A DNA stretch of 21,425 nucleotides, from contig CAMCJW010000011.1 in the NCBI GenBank assembly GCA_945875195.1, positions 1 through 21,425 of the forward strand. Reading direction: 5' to 3'. The notes beneath the pieces were generated by a model that was given only the letters and a program-made list of their open reading frames with translations, did no database searches and was not told where the DNA came from. A program made the translations under genes and the position numbers. Each line of letters opens with the position of its first letter. Within the stretch, counting starts at the first letter, position 1. The DNA is from Chitinophaga pinensis. Lineage in GTDB: Bacteria > Bacteroidota > Bacteroidia > UKL13-3. Below are positions 14,025-21,425 of this stretch, piece after piece.

Positions 14025-15635
14025 CTAACCAACCGCCTTCTCATTCGCCACGCCATCAAACTCAGAAATGGTATGGAAAACAATTTCCGGATAATCGTTT
14101 TTTGAGAGGGTTACATTCCATTCACTTTCTGCTAAAAATACGGGATTGTTTTCTTTGTCGCGCACAATGGCGTATGATTTGCGAATCATGAATGTTTCGA
14201 GGATTTTTTTATCTGGACAAGTAATCCAAAATGCTTTGAAAAACTTCAAAGGAATAAACTCACACTTGGCTCCATACTCGTGTTCGAGCCTAAATTGTAT
14301 TACCTCAAATTGAAGATCGCCCACCGTACCAATTATTTTTCTATTGCCCGGTTCTTGCTTAAACAACTGAGCAACTCCTTCCTCACTCAATTGGTTAATG
14401 CCCTTTTCCAATTGTTTGGTTTTCATGGGATCGCGATTTTCTAGTTCTTTAAAAATCTCTGGTGAGAAGCTGGGGATACCTTTAAAATGAAGGTTTTCGC
14501 CCTCAGTTAAGGTATCGCCAATTTTAAAATTACCACTGTCGTACAAACCAATTACATCGCCAGGATAGGCCTCACTGGTGAGTATTTTTTCATTGGCCAT
14601 AAAGGTAGCAGGATTGGCAAATTTCAATTTCTTGCCAGTACGCGTATGGTAATAAAAAGTATTGCGTTCAAACTTACCAGAACACACACGCATAAAGGCA
14701 ATTCTATCGCGGTGGTTTGGATCAAGGTTGGCATGTATTTTAAACACAAAACCACTGAGCTTGTTCTCATCTGCACTTACCATGCGCTCTACAGCCTCTC
14801 TGCTTCTAGGACTAGGGGCAATATCTAAAAATGTTTCTAGTAATTCTTGTATGCCAAAATTATTAATGGCCGAACCAAAAAATACGGGAGCCAATAAACC
14901 TGCTTGGTATAATTCTTTGTCAAACGGTTCAAACACACCTTCAATTAATTCAACATCATCGCGCAGTTTTTTGGTGTCTTTTTCACTCAAGTATTTGAGT
15001 ATTTGCTCGCCATGCAGACTTTCAATACTAATTACTTCATCAGCTAACTGACTCTTATTCGACTCAAATAAATTGAGTTCTTTCTTGTATAAATTATAAA
15101 CGCCTTTAAACAATGAACCTTGGTTAATTGGCCAAGTTAAAGGTTGTGTTTGGATATGAAGTGTGCCATCAATTTCCTCTATCAAATCAAAAGGATCTTT
15201 ACCCTCACGGTCCATTTTATTGATGAAGATAATAACAGGCGTATTGCGCATTCTACAAACTTCTACTAGGCGCTTTGTTTGCTCTTCCACACCCTTTACC
15301 GAATCTACCACCACAATTACACTATCCACCGCGGTAAGTGTTCTATAAGTATCCTCAGCAAAATCCTTGTGACCAGGAGTATCAAGAATGTTGATGCGTT
15401 TGTCTTTGTATTCAAAAGCCATTACAGAGGTAGCCACAGAAATTCCACGTTGCTTTTCTATTTCCATAAAATCGGAAGTAGAGGTTTTGCGAATTTTATT
15501 GCTCTTTACTGCACCAGCCACTTGAATAGCACCACCAAAAAGCAGGAATTTTTCAGTCAAAGTAGTTTTACCAGCATCGGGATGAGATATGATGGCAAAA
15601 GTTTTTCTCTTATCTATTTCTTGTTTGAGACTCAT
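14025..15635 (-). CDS. prfC: Peptide chain release factor 3
   Basis: The 536-residue protein is RF3, a translational GTPase that removes RF1 or RF2 from the ribosome after peptide release. GTPase motifs are intact: G1 SHPDAGKTT (17-25), the switch region KQRGISVATSVM (61-72), G3 DTPGHKDF (85-92) and G4 NKMDREG (139-145). Domain II and the C-terminal RF3-specific region (e.g. VGDLQFEVIQFRLEHEYGA) are complete, and length is normal for the family. Start is the ATG at 15635, 33 nt or so below a consensus promoter. It is likely monocistronic: the next gene upstream ends 105 bp away, and a repeat cluster follows its stop. Confidence 0.97.
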   Translation of the reverse strand: MSLKQEIDKRKTFAIISHPDAGKTTLTEKFLLFGGAIQVAGAVKSNKIRKTSTSDFMEIEKQRGISVATSVMAFEYKDKRINILDTPGHKDFAEDTYRTLTAVDSVIVVVDSVKGVEEQTKRLVEVCRMRNTPVIIFINKMDREGKDPFDLIEEIDGTLHIQTQPLTWPINQGSLFKGVYNLYKKELNLFESNKSQLADEVISIESLHGEQILKYLSEKDTKKLRDDVELIEGVFEPFDKELYQAGLLAPVFFGSAINNFGIQELLETFLDIAPSPRSREAVERMVSADENKLSGFVFKIHANLDPNHRDRIAFMRVCSGKFERNTFYYHTRTGKKLKFANPATFMANEKILTSEAYPGDVIGLYDSGNFKIGDTLTEGENLHFKGIPSFSPEIFKELENRDPMKTKQLEKGINQLSEEGVAQLFKQEPGNRKIIGTVGDLQFEVIQFRLEHEYGAKCEFIPLKFFKAFWITCPDKKILETFMIRKSYAIVRDKENNPVFLAESEWNVTLSKNDYPEIVFHTISEFDGVANEKAVG

Positions 15636-15671
15636 GTATTTATAAAAAGTACCGCCATTTCAGCGGGACCG

Positions 15672-15703
15672 CAAAAGTAGGTTATCTCATGCGATTGTAC
15701 AAA
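15672..15703 (-). promoter_or_regulatory. prfC: Bacteroidota-type promoter of prfC
   Basis: On the minus strand TTTG (15703-15700), 20 bp, then TACTTTTG (15679-15672) match TTTG-N19/20-TAnnTTTG exactly. The predicted leader is roughly 33 nt and can form a short CCGC/GCGG hairpin. This is the best promoter in the window and supports assignment to Bacteroidota. Confidence 0.7.
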
Positions 15704-15740
15704 TAGGCCGCAAGGGTGCTATTTATCTGAGGATATTGGG

Positions 15741-17933
15741 CTACCACAAACTTAAAATCCCAAACCTTACCAAGGCATATAGTGCAGCGCCGGCAATGAG
15801 TAAAGCAGCTAAAACAATCTTCCAAATTGGTGTGCCCTTTTTCTTAAATGGATCAATAAGATTTACCCGGGAATTTAATGGCAAAGAAGCCGTTTGGGTT
15901 AACAAATTACCGAAACTAATATTTACTGTTGCTTTGGCATTGATAGCCCATCCGTTGGCATCCAATATTGGTGCGAGGTTTCTTTTACGTAACTTTAGGT
16001 AAGCAATTAACATGGCAGGACCAGAAATTAACAAAACAATGCCCAATACTGCCAGCGGCATTTTCCACCAAGTAAGGGCCATAAAACCGGCTACAATTGA
16101 GGCAACAGCTGCTCCTAAAGCACCTAATGCCAAACTGATTGCCGCAAAAATTCCAACAAATTTTCCAACATCAAATGGTGGCGGTGGCGGACCTGCTGGT
16201 GCCACAGGCGCTTCCACTGGAGCACTTGCAACACTTTTGCTTGCATGCTCATCGGCTGCAGTAACTTTCTTTTCTATGTTTGAAGTGGCATGTGATTGCA
16301 CCTTATCATCTTGTGCTGCGGCAAACTTATTTACTTGGGTTCCTATAAATTTCGACACCTTGCGATAAGGCGACCAAAATGCTTGTCGGATACTAATTGG
16401 ATTATCTATGATTTTAATAACAGTTGCATCCCAATCTAAACCCTCTCTGTCGTAAAACACCGCATTTCTACCTACTATTAAATTATCAATGTCGCCATTG
16501 GTTAATGCTGAAACCACAATCATTTCTTGTTTGGTTGCTTTAGAAACACACTTGCAGTAAATTAAAAACATGCCGCTTGTAGCTACCATCATATCATGCC
16601 TGGCCATGTCATTTACCTTAATGCACAAGGTGCAACTTCTTTGATCTATATACAGGGTACCTGCCTGAAAAATGGCCTTTGAACCAGGGCTATAAAAATC
16701 AAAAAACGTAACAAAGTTTTTCAACAGTTTAAACAAATCTCTGTGATACCTCACCAACTGATCTACCAAAATCATACTCTCAGCTTCATCGGCAATTTCA
16801 ATATCTTTATCAATCAATGCTTGCAATGCTAAGCGGTGATTGGCCTCTGTGATTTCTAGCAGGCGCGGCAATCCTAGTTGCTCAACCAAGTCTCCAGCCT
16901 TCTGCGATTTCCACGCTATATATGGAGCAAATTTAGCTGCAATTGCCATCCATTCTAACTCAGTTATGCTGTCTTTTCCTGGAAACAATTTATTGGCCAC
17001 CTCTTGCATAAAATTCCCAACAGCTGCCTCCCAAATTGGGTTCAAACCTTTACTCAATGGCAATGCTTTACCTGCCTCAATTTTTGCCAAAGGATAAGTG
17101 GCAATTTCATCTCTGCAAGAGTTCAAATCTTTTACTGCTATAGACTCAACCCTAACATTCAATTGGTTCAATACCTCTGCAGTTAATGGGTCGAATGCGG
17201 CTAATTTACAACGCAGGAAATAATCATCAACTTTGGATTGTATGGCTAACCAACTTTGATAGGCTAGCTCGGTATGCTCGCCCATTGGCATAATACCTTC
17301 CAAATTGCTATTCAACTTAGTTTGCCATTCAATATACAAATCCTTTAATCCAAAAAATTGGTTCAGCAAATCTTGGTCAATTCCCAATTTACCACTCCTA
17401 TCTTCTTTGGAACCCACACATAAAATAATTTCATTGATGGTTTGAATCAAAGCGCTATCAGTTGTGCTGTCTTCAGTAATTATGCCATCTCCGTTGAAAG
17501 GAGTTGCAGTAAATATTTTTACAAAATCAGAAGTATCGTCAACTGTTAAAATGAGTGAATCTGTTTTACCTAAATTTTGAAGAATAATATGGGCACAATC
17601 CAACAAGTATTTTCCTTCTGGTGTTTGATCATTGATTGCAGATAACGGAAAAGTTTCTTCTTGCTTCAACAAATCATCTGGATTTTTTAAATACGACATG
17701 GCCCATTTTACAGCATGTAATATTTCTGGAACCCTTATTTGTCCATCTTTATCGCTGTCTATTAATTGCAAGGTTTTGTTATCAATCTCTAAGCCATTTA
17801 CCGGGCAGCTAAGTGCAGTCCATAACTTTTGATCCAAATGTTCTAAGGCCAATAAATCTGCCCCAGACTCAAGGTTTACGCGTTTAACGCCACCAACTGT
17901 TGAGAAACTCCAAACGTGATTTTTGTTTTCCAT
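15741..17933 (-). CDS. EF-hand protein with C-terminal membrane helices, function unknown
   Basis: The 730-residue protein has a canonical EF-hand loop at 59-70 (DSDKDGQIRVPE: Asp59, Asp61, Asp63, Gly64, Ile66, Glu70) and two looser acidic loops at about 146-156 (FNGDGIITEDS) and 176-190 (KEDRSGKLGIDQDLL). A long soluble region of about 500 residues follows, with no domain I recognise but with a CTLC pair (434-437) and a CKC pair (460-462). A flexible Ala/Pro linker with five consecutive prolines (582-586) leads to hydrophobic helices at about 591-619, 624-647 and 703-724. There is no N-terminal signal, so the large domain is probably cytoplasmic and tail-anchored. Calcium binding by the first loop is likely; the role is unknown. 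Confidence 0.8.
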   Translation of the reverse strand: MENKNHVWSFSTVGGVKRVNLESGADLLALEHLDQKLWTALSCPVNGLEIDNKTLQLIDSDKDGQIRVPEILHAVKWAMSYLKNPDDLLKQEETFPLSAINDQTPEGKYLLDCAHIILQNLGKTDSLILTVDDTSDFVKIFTATPFNGDGIITEDSTTDSALIQTINEIILCVGSKEDRSGKLGIDQDLLNQFFGLKDLYIEWQTKLNSNLEGIMPMGEHTELAYQSWLAIQSKVDDYFLRCKLAAFDPLTAEVLNQLNVRVESIAVKDLNSCRDEIATYPLAKIEAGKALPLSKGLNPIWEAAVGNFMQEVANKLFPGKDSITELEWMAIAAKFAPYIAWKSQKAGDLVEQLGLPRLLEITEANHRLALQALIDKDIEIADEAESMILVDQLVRYHRDLFKLLKNFVTFFDFYSPGSKAIFQAGTLYIDQRSCTLCIKVNDMARHDMMVATSGMFLIYCKCVSKATKQEMIVVSALTNGDIDNLIVGRNAVFYDREGLDWDATVIKIIDNPISIRQAFWSPYRKVSKFIGTQVNKFAAAQDDKVQSHATSNIEKKVTAADEHASKSVASAPVEAPVAPAGPPPPPFDVGKFVGIFAAISLALGALGAAVASIVAGFMALTWWKMPLAVLGIVLLISGPAMLIAYLKLRKRNLAPILDANGWAINAKATVNISFGNLLTQTASLPLNSRVNLIDPFKKKGTPIWKIVLAALLIAGAALYALVRFGILSLW

Positions 17934-17946
17934 TTGCTATAAATTA

Positions 17947-17962
17947 TTTGGTTCGAACCAAA
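17947..17962. repeat. 16-bp perfect palindrome in leader of EF-hand gene
   Basis: TTTGGTTCGAACCAAA is fully self-complementary and lies 14 bp upstream of the EF-hand protein start, in its likely 5' leader. The same GGTTYRAACC core is found at 4657-4666, 5457-5466, 10501-10510 and 11007-11016. It may be an operator or a mobile or structural repeat. Confidence 0.6.
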
Positions 17963-17970
17963 ACATGCGC

Positions 17971-18000
17971 CAAAATAAGGAATTGAAATAAAGAATCAAA
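17971..18000 (-). promoter_or_regulatory. Possible promoter of EF-hand gene
   Basis: On the minus strand TTTG (18000-17997) is followed after 19 bp by TATTTTG (17977-17971), one base short of the TAnnTTTG consensus. The palindrome at 17947-17962 lies just downstream, within the predicted leader. Confidence 0.4.
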
Positions 18001-18060
18001 TTGTTTCTTTTTGCGATTTTCTGCTGAGTTTAAAAAACCTTTCATTTCAAAAAAAATTAC

Positions 18061-18068
18061 TAAATTTG
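18061..18068 (+). promoter_or_regulatory. -7 promoter element for nucleotidyltransferase gene
   Basis: TAAATTTG is an exact TAnnTTTG and ends 4 nt before the ATG at 18073, the same arrangement as at the antitoxin (4797-4804) and lipoprotein (6177-6184) genes. A near-leaderless transcript is expected. Confidence 0.55.
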
Positions 18069-18072
18069 AAAT

Positions 18073-18363
18073 ATGGAATCAAGACCAATTTTATTGAAAC
18101 TTAAAGCGCAAAAAGATCTTTTAAAAAAGAAATTTGGTGTTGAAGAAATTGGCGTATTTGGCTCCACAGTTAATGGCAAGGCAAATTCAAATAGTGATAT
18201 AGATATTATTGTTGGCCTAAATTCTGCCAATTATACTAATTATTACCTGCTCAAAAGATTTTTAGAAAAGTTACTGAATGCCGAAGTTGATTTGATTAGA
18301 AGGGGTCCTCACCTAAGCAGCCAATTTATAGCCTCTATCGAAACTAATATTATTTATGTCTGA
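18073..18363 (+). CDS. MNT-type nucleotidyltransferase (MntA-like), solitary
   Basis: The 96-residue protein is a minimal nucleotidyltransferase: FGSTVNGKANSNSDIDIIVG (29-48) gives the GS pair (30-31) and catalytic Asp42 and Asp44, and EVDLI gives the third acidic residue, Asp73. Such proteins usually act as antitoxins that AMPylate a HEPN-domain RNase encoded next to them. Here no HEPN gene follows; instead a 24-codon ORF overlaps the end and hrpB begins at 18432. It may be a stand-alone enzyme, or the survivor of a MNT-HEPN pair. It probably shares a transcript with hrpB. Confidence 0.85.
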   Translation: MESRPILLKLKAQKDLLKKKFGVEEIGVFGSTVNGKANSNSDIDIIVGLNSANYTNYYLLKRFLEKLLNAEVDLIRRGPHLSSQFIASIETNIIYV

Positions 18364-18430
18364 GCAATTAATATTAGAGCGATTATTTAGAGTAGAGGAG
18401 TCTTGCAATAAAAAAATAATCTATCGCTAA
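18356..18430 (+). CDS. 24-codon ORF between nucleotidyltransferase gene and hrpB
   Basis: An ATG at 18356 overlaps the nucleotidyltransferase stop by 8 bp in another frame and reads MSEQLILERLFRVEES and eight further residues to TAA at 18428-18430, 1 bp before the TTG start of hrpB. An 8-bp overlap is typical of a coupled partner gene, and the peptide is helix-like, so it may be a truncated remnant of a HEPN partner or a translational coupler to hrpB. It may equally be chance. Confidence 0.3.
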   Translation: MSEQLILERLFRVEESCNKKIIYR

Positions 18431-18431
18431 C

Positions 18432-20915
18432 TTGACCTTCAATCCTTTCTTATCAGACCTTCCAGTTACCGAAATCATTGTTGAGGTGCGCCAAAAATTG
18501 GCAGAAAATAATACCCTCATTGTGCAGGCGCCTCCAGGTGCTGGTAAAAGTACTTTGTTGCCTTTGGCGTTATTAAACGAGTCCTGGTTAGGGAACCAAA
18601 AAATAATCATGCTAGAGCCTCGAAGGCTTGCGGCTAGAGCCATTGCCATGCGCATGGCCTCACTGTTGGACGAAGAAGTTGGCAACACCATTGGTTATAG
18701 AATTAGGTTCGATAACCGTGTTGGTCCCAATACAAAAATTGAAGTGGTAACTGAAGGTATTTTAACCCGTATGTTGCAAACCGACAATGCCCTAGAAGGT
18801 GTTGGCTTGGTTATTTTTGATGAGTTCCATGAACGCAGCATACATGCAGATATTGCCATGGCTTTGTGCCGCGAAGCACAACAAGTATTGCGACCCGAAA
18901 TGCGCATGTTGGTGATGAGTGCCACTTTAAACATGCCTCAATTAAGTGCTTTACTCAAAGCGCCTGTTATAACAAGTGAGGGCAAACAATTTCCTGTTGA
19001 AGTAAAATATGTAGGCGGACAAGATGAACGCCTCTTGCCAGAAACCACTGCCAGAGTAGTGATTGAAGCCACACGTGCACATGAAGGTGATGTGTTGGTG
19101 TTTTTACCTGGTGAAGGCGAAATAAGAAAAACGGCCGAATTGTTGAAGGGAGATTTGCGTGAGTTTGCCATTCATCCTTTGTTTGGGGTGTTGCCACAAA
19201 ATGAACAATATGCGGCCATTATGCCCAATAGAAATGGCAAAAGAAAAATTGTTTTAGCTACCTCCATTGCAGAAACATCCTTAACAATTGAAGGAGTGAA
19301 AGTAGTTGTAGATAGTGGCTTTGGCAGAATGCAACGCTTTGATCCAAAAAGCGGTTTGAGTCGCTTAGAGACGGTACAAATTTCGAAAGATTCTGCCGAT
19401 CAACGCGCAGGTAGAGCTGGCAGATTAAGTGCGGGTGTATGTTACCGCATGTGGACCAAAGCCACACACGACAGGTTAGCGGAGCACCGCATTCCAGAAA
19501 TTATGGAAGCAGATTTGGCTTCATTAGTTTTAGATATGGCCCAATGGGGAATAGTAAATGTTACGCAAATGAGTTGGCTCAGCCCGCCTCCAAAAGCACA
19601 TTTGGCGCAAGCTAGCGAAGTATTGCATCAATTAGGAGCACTAGAGAATGGTAGAATCACAGAGCATGGAAAACAAATTCACCAACTAGCTTGCCACCCA
19701 CGTATTGCACACATGCTATTGCTTGCCGAAGAAGACCATTCTATTCAATTGGCCACAGATGTTGCGGCTGTTTTAGAAGAGCGCGATCCTTTGCCACGTG
19801 AAGCTGGAATAGATATCAACTTGCGTGTGGAAGCATTGCGCAGAGCACGAAAAAACAATGCATTGGGTAAAGGTTTTAACAGAATAGAAAAAGTAGCTGA
19901 ATCGTATAGAAAGTTATTACGGGTTGAACCAAATAATGGCGCAGTAGATCCTTTTGAAACTGGCTTACTGATTGCACATGCTTACCCAGAACGTATCTCT
20001 TGTGCCAGGCCAGGTAACAACGCTCAATTTCAGTTGGCAAATGGCAAATACGCTATGGCCGGACATAAAGATGATTTAGCCCACGAGGCTTGGTTAGCAG
20101 TGGCTCACATGGATACAAGAGATGGGTTGGGCAAAATATTTTTGGCCTCACCACTTAATCCAAAAGATTTACGTTCATTGGTTAAAGAAAAAGAAATCAT
20201 TACTTGGGATACACGTAAAGGTGGATTGGTGGCCACAAAAGATTTGCGAATTGGCAATATTATTTTGCAATCAAAACCCCTTCCTTCTCCAGATCCCAAA
20301 TACTTAGTTGCAGCCTTATGCAACGCCCTTAAAACCGAAGGTGAAAGCTTGCTCAACTTTGATGAAGACATGCTACAATTGCAAAACAGAATTTTAAGTT
20401 TACGCAAATGGAACACAAGCGAAGATTGGCCAGATGTAAGCACTTCAACCTTATTGGTTCAAACCGAAGAATGGTTAGCGCCTTATTTAAACTCGGTTAA
20501 AAAAAATGAGGACCTCAAGAAAATAAATCTCACTCAAGCCTTGTTCAATCACTTGAATTACGAACAACAATTAGCCTTGAATAAATTGGCACCTGCTAAA
20601 ATTGAAGTGCCTAGTGGTTCAAACATACAAATACAATACTTTCCTCATGGCGAAACACCTGTATTGGCGGTTCGTTTGCAAGAGGTATTTGGCTTAAGTG
20701 ATACACCGCAAATCAACAACAACAAAACTGCTGTTGTGTTGCACTTGCTATCGCCAGGCTATAAACCTGTTCAAGTAACCTCTGATTTGCGCAGCTTTTG
20801 GAAAAATACTTACCACGAGGTAAAAAAGGAACTCAAGCGCAGGTATCCAAAACACAGTTGGCCCGAAGACCCTTGGGAAGCAGTGCCTGTAGCTAAAGGC
20901 CGACCAAGAAAATAG
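18432..20915 (+). CDS. hrpB: ATP-dependent RNA helicase HrpB
   Basis: The 827-residue protein is a DEAH-type helicase of the HrpB family. Motifs: I APPGAGKST (33-41), Ia LEPRRLAARA (61-70), II DEFH (130-133, the HrpB variant of DEAH), III SAT (163-165), and VI QRAGRAGR (324-331), followed by the HrpB-specific C-terminal region ending in a typical WPEDPWEAVP. Length is normal. The start is a TTG at 18432: there is an in-frame TAA at 18417 and no ATG before the conserved N-terminus (MTFNPFLSDLPVTEI). No promoter is evident; the gene probably depends on transcription from the nucleotidyltransferase promoter. The precise cellular role of HrpB is not well defined. Confidence 0.95.
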   Translation: MTFNPFLSDLPVTEIIVEVRQKLAENNTLIVQAPPGAGKSTLLPLALLNESWLGNQKIIMLEPRRLAARAIAMRMASLLDEEVGNTIGYRIRFDNRVGPNTKIEVVTEGILTRMLQTDNALEGVGLVIFDEFHERSIHADIAMALCREAQQVLRPEMRMLVMSATLNMPQLSALLKAPVITSEGKQFPVEVKYVGGQDERLLPETTARVVIEATRAHEGDVLVFLPGEGEIRKTAELLKGDLREFAIHPLFGVLPQNEQYAAIMPNRNGKRKIVLATSIAETSLTIEGVKVVVDSGFGRMQRFDPKSGLSRLETVQISKDSADQRAGRAGRLSAGVCYRMWTKATHDRLAEHRIPEIMEADLASLVLDMAQWGIVNVTQMSWLSPPPKAHLAQASEVLHQLGALENGRITEHGKQIHQLACHPRIAHMLLLAEEDHSIQLATDVAAVLEERDPLPREAGIDINLRVEALRRARKNNALGKGFNRIEKVAESYRKLLRVEPNNGAVDPFETGLLIAHAYPERISCARPGNNAQFQLANGKYAMAGHKDDLAHEAWLAVAHMDTRDGLGKIFLASPLNPKDLRSLVKEKEIITWDTRKGGLVATKDLRIGNIILQSKPLPSPDPKYLVAALCNALKTEGESLLNFDEDMLQLQNRILSLRKWNTSEDWPDVSTSTLLVQTEEWLAPYLNSVKKNEDLKKINLTQALFNHLNYEQQLALNKLAPAKIEVPSGSNIQIQYFPHGETPVLAVRLQEVFGLSDTPQINNNKTAVVLHLLSPGYKPVQVTSDLRSFWKNTYHEVKKELKRRYPKHSWPEDPWEAVPVAKGRPRK

Positions 20916-20918
20916 AGC

Positions 20919-21425
20919 TTATTGCTTTTGAATTTTCTTATGTAAACACAAACCGTTTTCATCTGTCAACTCAAGCAAATACAATCCTTCAGGTAGGTGA
21001 TTTAAAGTGATGGGCTCTTGCGAATTTTGCTCAGTTTTAAACAACAATTTTCCTGTAATATCAAACAACCTTACTTGAATTTTAATTTGCTCATAAGTAT
21101 TTATATAAACTAAACCTTCGCTAGGATTAGGATAAATCTGCAAGCCTTCATTGAACCATTCTTGGTTGCCAGTTGGTTGTTTTACATAAATATTCTTGAT
21201 AGCTGTATCACCAACACAGGTGCCACTGTTGGTTTCTACCATCTTCAATTGCACATCGCCCAATTGCGTCCATTTGATGTTTAAGGTATTGGTATAGCTT
21301 CTTCCATTGCCATTGCTAAATAGCCAGTTATAGCTTGACCCAACTGAACCTGTTACATTATAAATTTCGGTGGTGCCTTTTAAAACGGTGTCTTTGCCAT
21401 TGATGGTTTTTAAAACAGGATTGGT
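20919..21425 (-). CDS. Secreted protein with PKD-like region and T9SS sorting domain, N-terminal part beyond window
   Basis: The frame is open to the right edge (about 168 residues, no start seen). The first part (about 1-80: VLKGTTEIYNVTGSVGSSYN, then NTLNIKWTQLGDVQLKMVE) resembles PKD-like beta-sandwich repeats of large surface proteins. The last 80 or so residues are a type A C-terminal sorting domain of the Por/type IX secretion system: IYPNPSEGLVYIN, then VRLFDITGKLLFKTE, LPEGLYLLELTDENG and a basic end KKIQKQ. The protein would therefore cross the outer membrane by T9SS and be released or anchored. It converges with hrpB, with only 3 bp between the stop codons. Confidence 0.9.
   Translation of the reverse strand, partial: TNPVLKTINGKDTVLKGTTEIYNVTGSVGSSYNWLFSNGNGRSYTNTLNIKWTQLGDVQLKMVETNSGTCVGDTAIKNIYVKQPTGNQEWFNEGLQIYPNPSEGLVYINTYEQIKIQVRLFDITGKLLFKTEQNSQEPITLNHLPEGLYLLELTDENGLCLHKKIQKQ

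Noticed and set aside
15701..15724. AAATAG...CTATTT hairpin with a CCGCAAGG tip downstream of the EF-hand gene
   Set aside because: It overlaps the prfC promoter's -33 side and has no U-run, so a terminator call is not supported.
14646..17832. Several plus-strand ORFs opposite prfC and the EF-hand gene
   Set aside because: Shadow frames of long genes; composition unlike real proteins.
1..21425. Avoidance of CCWGG as evidence for restriction specificity
   Set aside because: CCAGG and CCTGG occur many times by eye (e.g. 283, 982, 12886 area), so no depletion can be claimed from this window.

Overview
The window looks like chromosomal DNA from a Bacteroidota bacterium. It is AT-rich, carries a C-terminal type IX secretion (Por) sorting domain at the right edge, has TAnnTTTG / TTTG promoter elements typical of this phylum (best example upstream of prfC), shows little Shine-Dalgarno sequence, and contains several lipoproteins plus a rhodanese-thioredoxin fusion. 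No rRNA, tRNA, CRISPR array or transposase gene was recognised.

Layout. (1) 1-3777, minus strand: a large serine/threonine kinase-AAA ATPase, cut by the left edge and not closed by a stop, whose start overlaps by 4 bp the stop of a carotenoid-oxygenase-family gene. (2) 3912-4457: inorganic pyrophosphatase. (3) 4650-11030: an accessory region. It holds a DUF2281/VapB-like antitoxin with a PIN toxin broken by one in-frame amber codon, a lipoprotein, and a minus-strand defence operon: cytosine-C5 methyltransferase, an overlapping PD-(D/E)XK endonuclease resembling the EcoRII/PspGI/Ecl18kI/NgoMIV group, and two HNH nucleases. Three copies of the 3' end of the last HNH gene lie about 0.8 kb apart and bracket the toxin-antitoxin pair and the lipoprotein. 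A second pair of direct repeats brackets a 67-codon ORF. (4) 11032-13263: a lipoprotein, a VF530(DUF2132)-GNAT fusion and a periplasmic rhodanese-thioredoxin lipoprotein. (5) 13264-14024: about 760 bp without a gene, made of structured repeats: a mirrored three-hairpin inverted repeat, a 111-bp tandem duplication, and a run of short CACCCTGAGC repeats ending at the prfC stop codon. (6) 14025-17933: prfC (release factor 3) and a 730-residue EF-hand membrane protein. (7) 18073-20915: a solitary MNT nucleotidyltransferase, a 24-codon overlapping ORF and helicase HrpB with a TTG start, closely spaced on the plus strand. (8) 20919-21425: the C-terminal end of a secreted protein, convergent with hrpB.

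How it fits together. The two ends carry ordinary genes (ppa, prfC, hrpB), while the middle looks like an accretion site for defence and toxin-antitoxin cassettes, with repeats and GGTTYRAACC palindromes at several cassette edges. The restriction-modification operon is the clearest system. The most unusual features are the repeated HNH 3' ends, the mirrored hairpin element, and the shared near-leaderless promoter layout of three small genes. The kinase/carotenoid-oxygenase pair is a candidate signalling unit.
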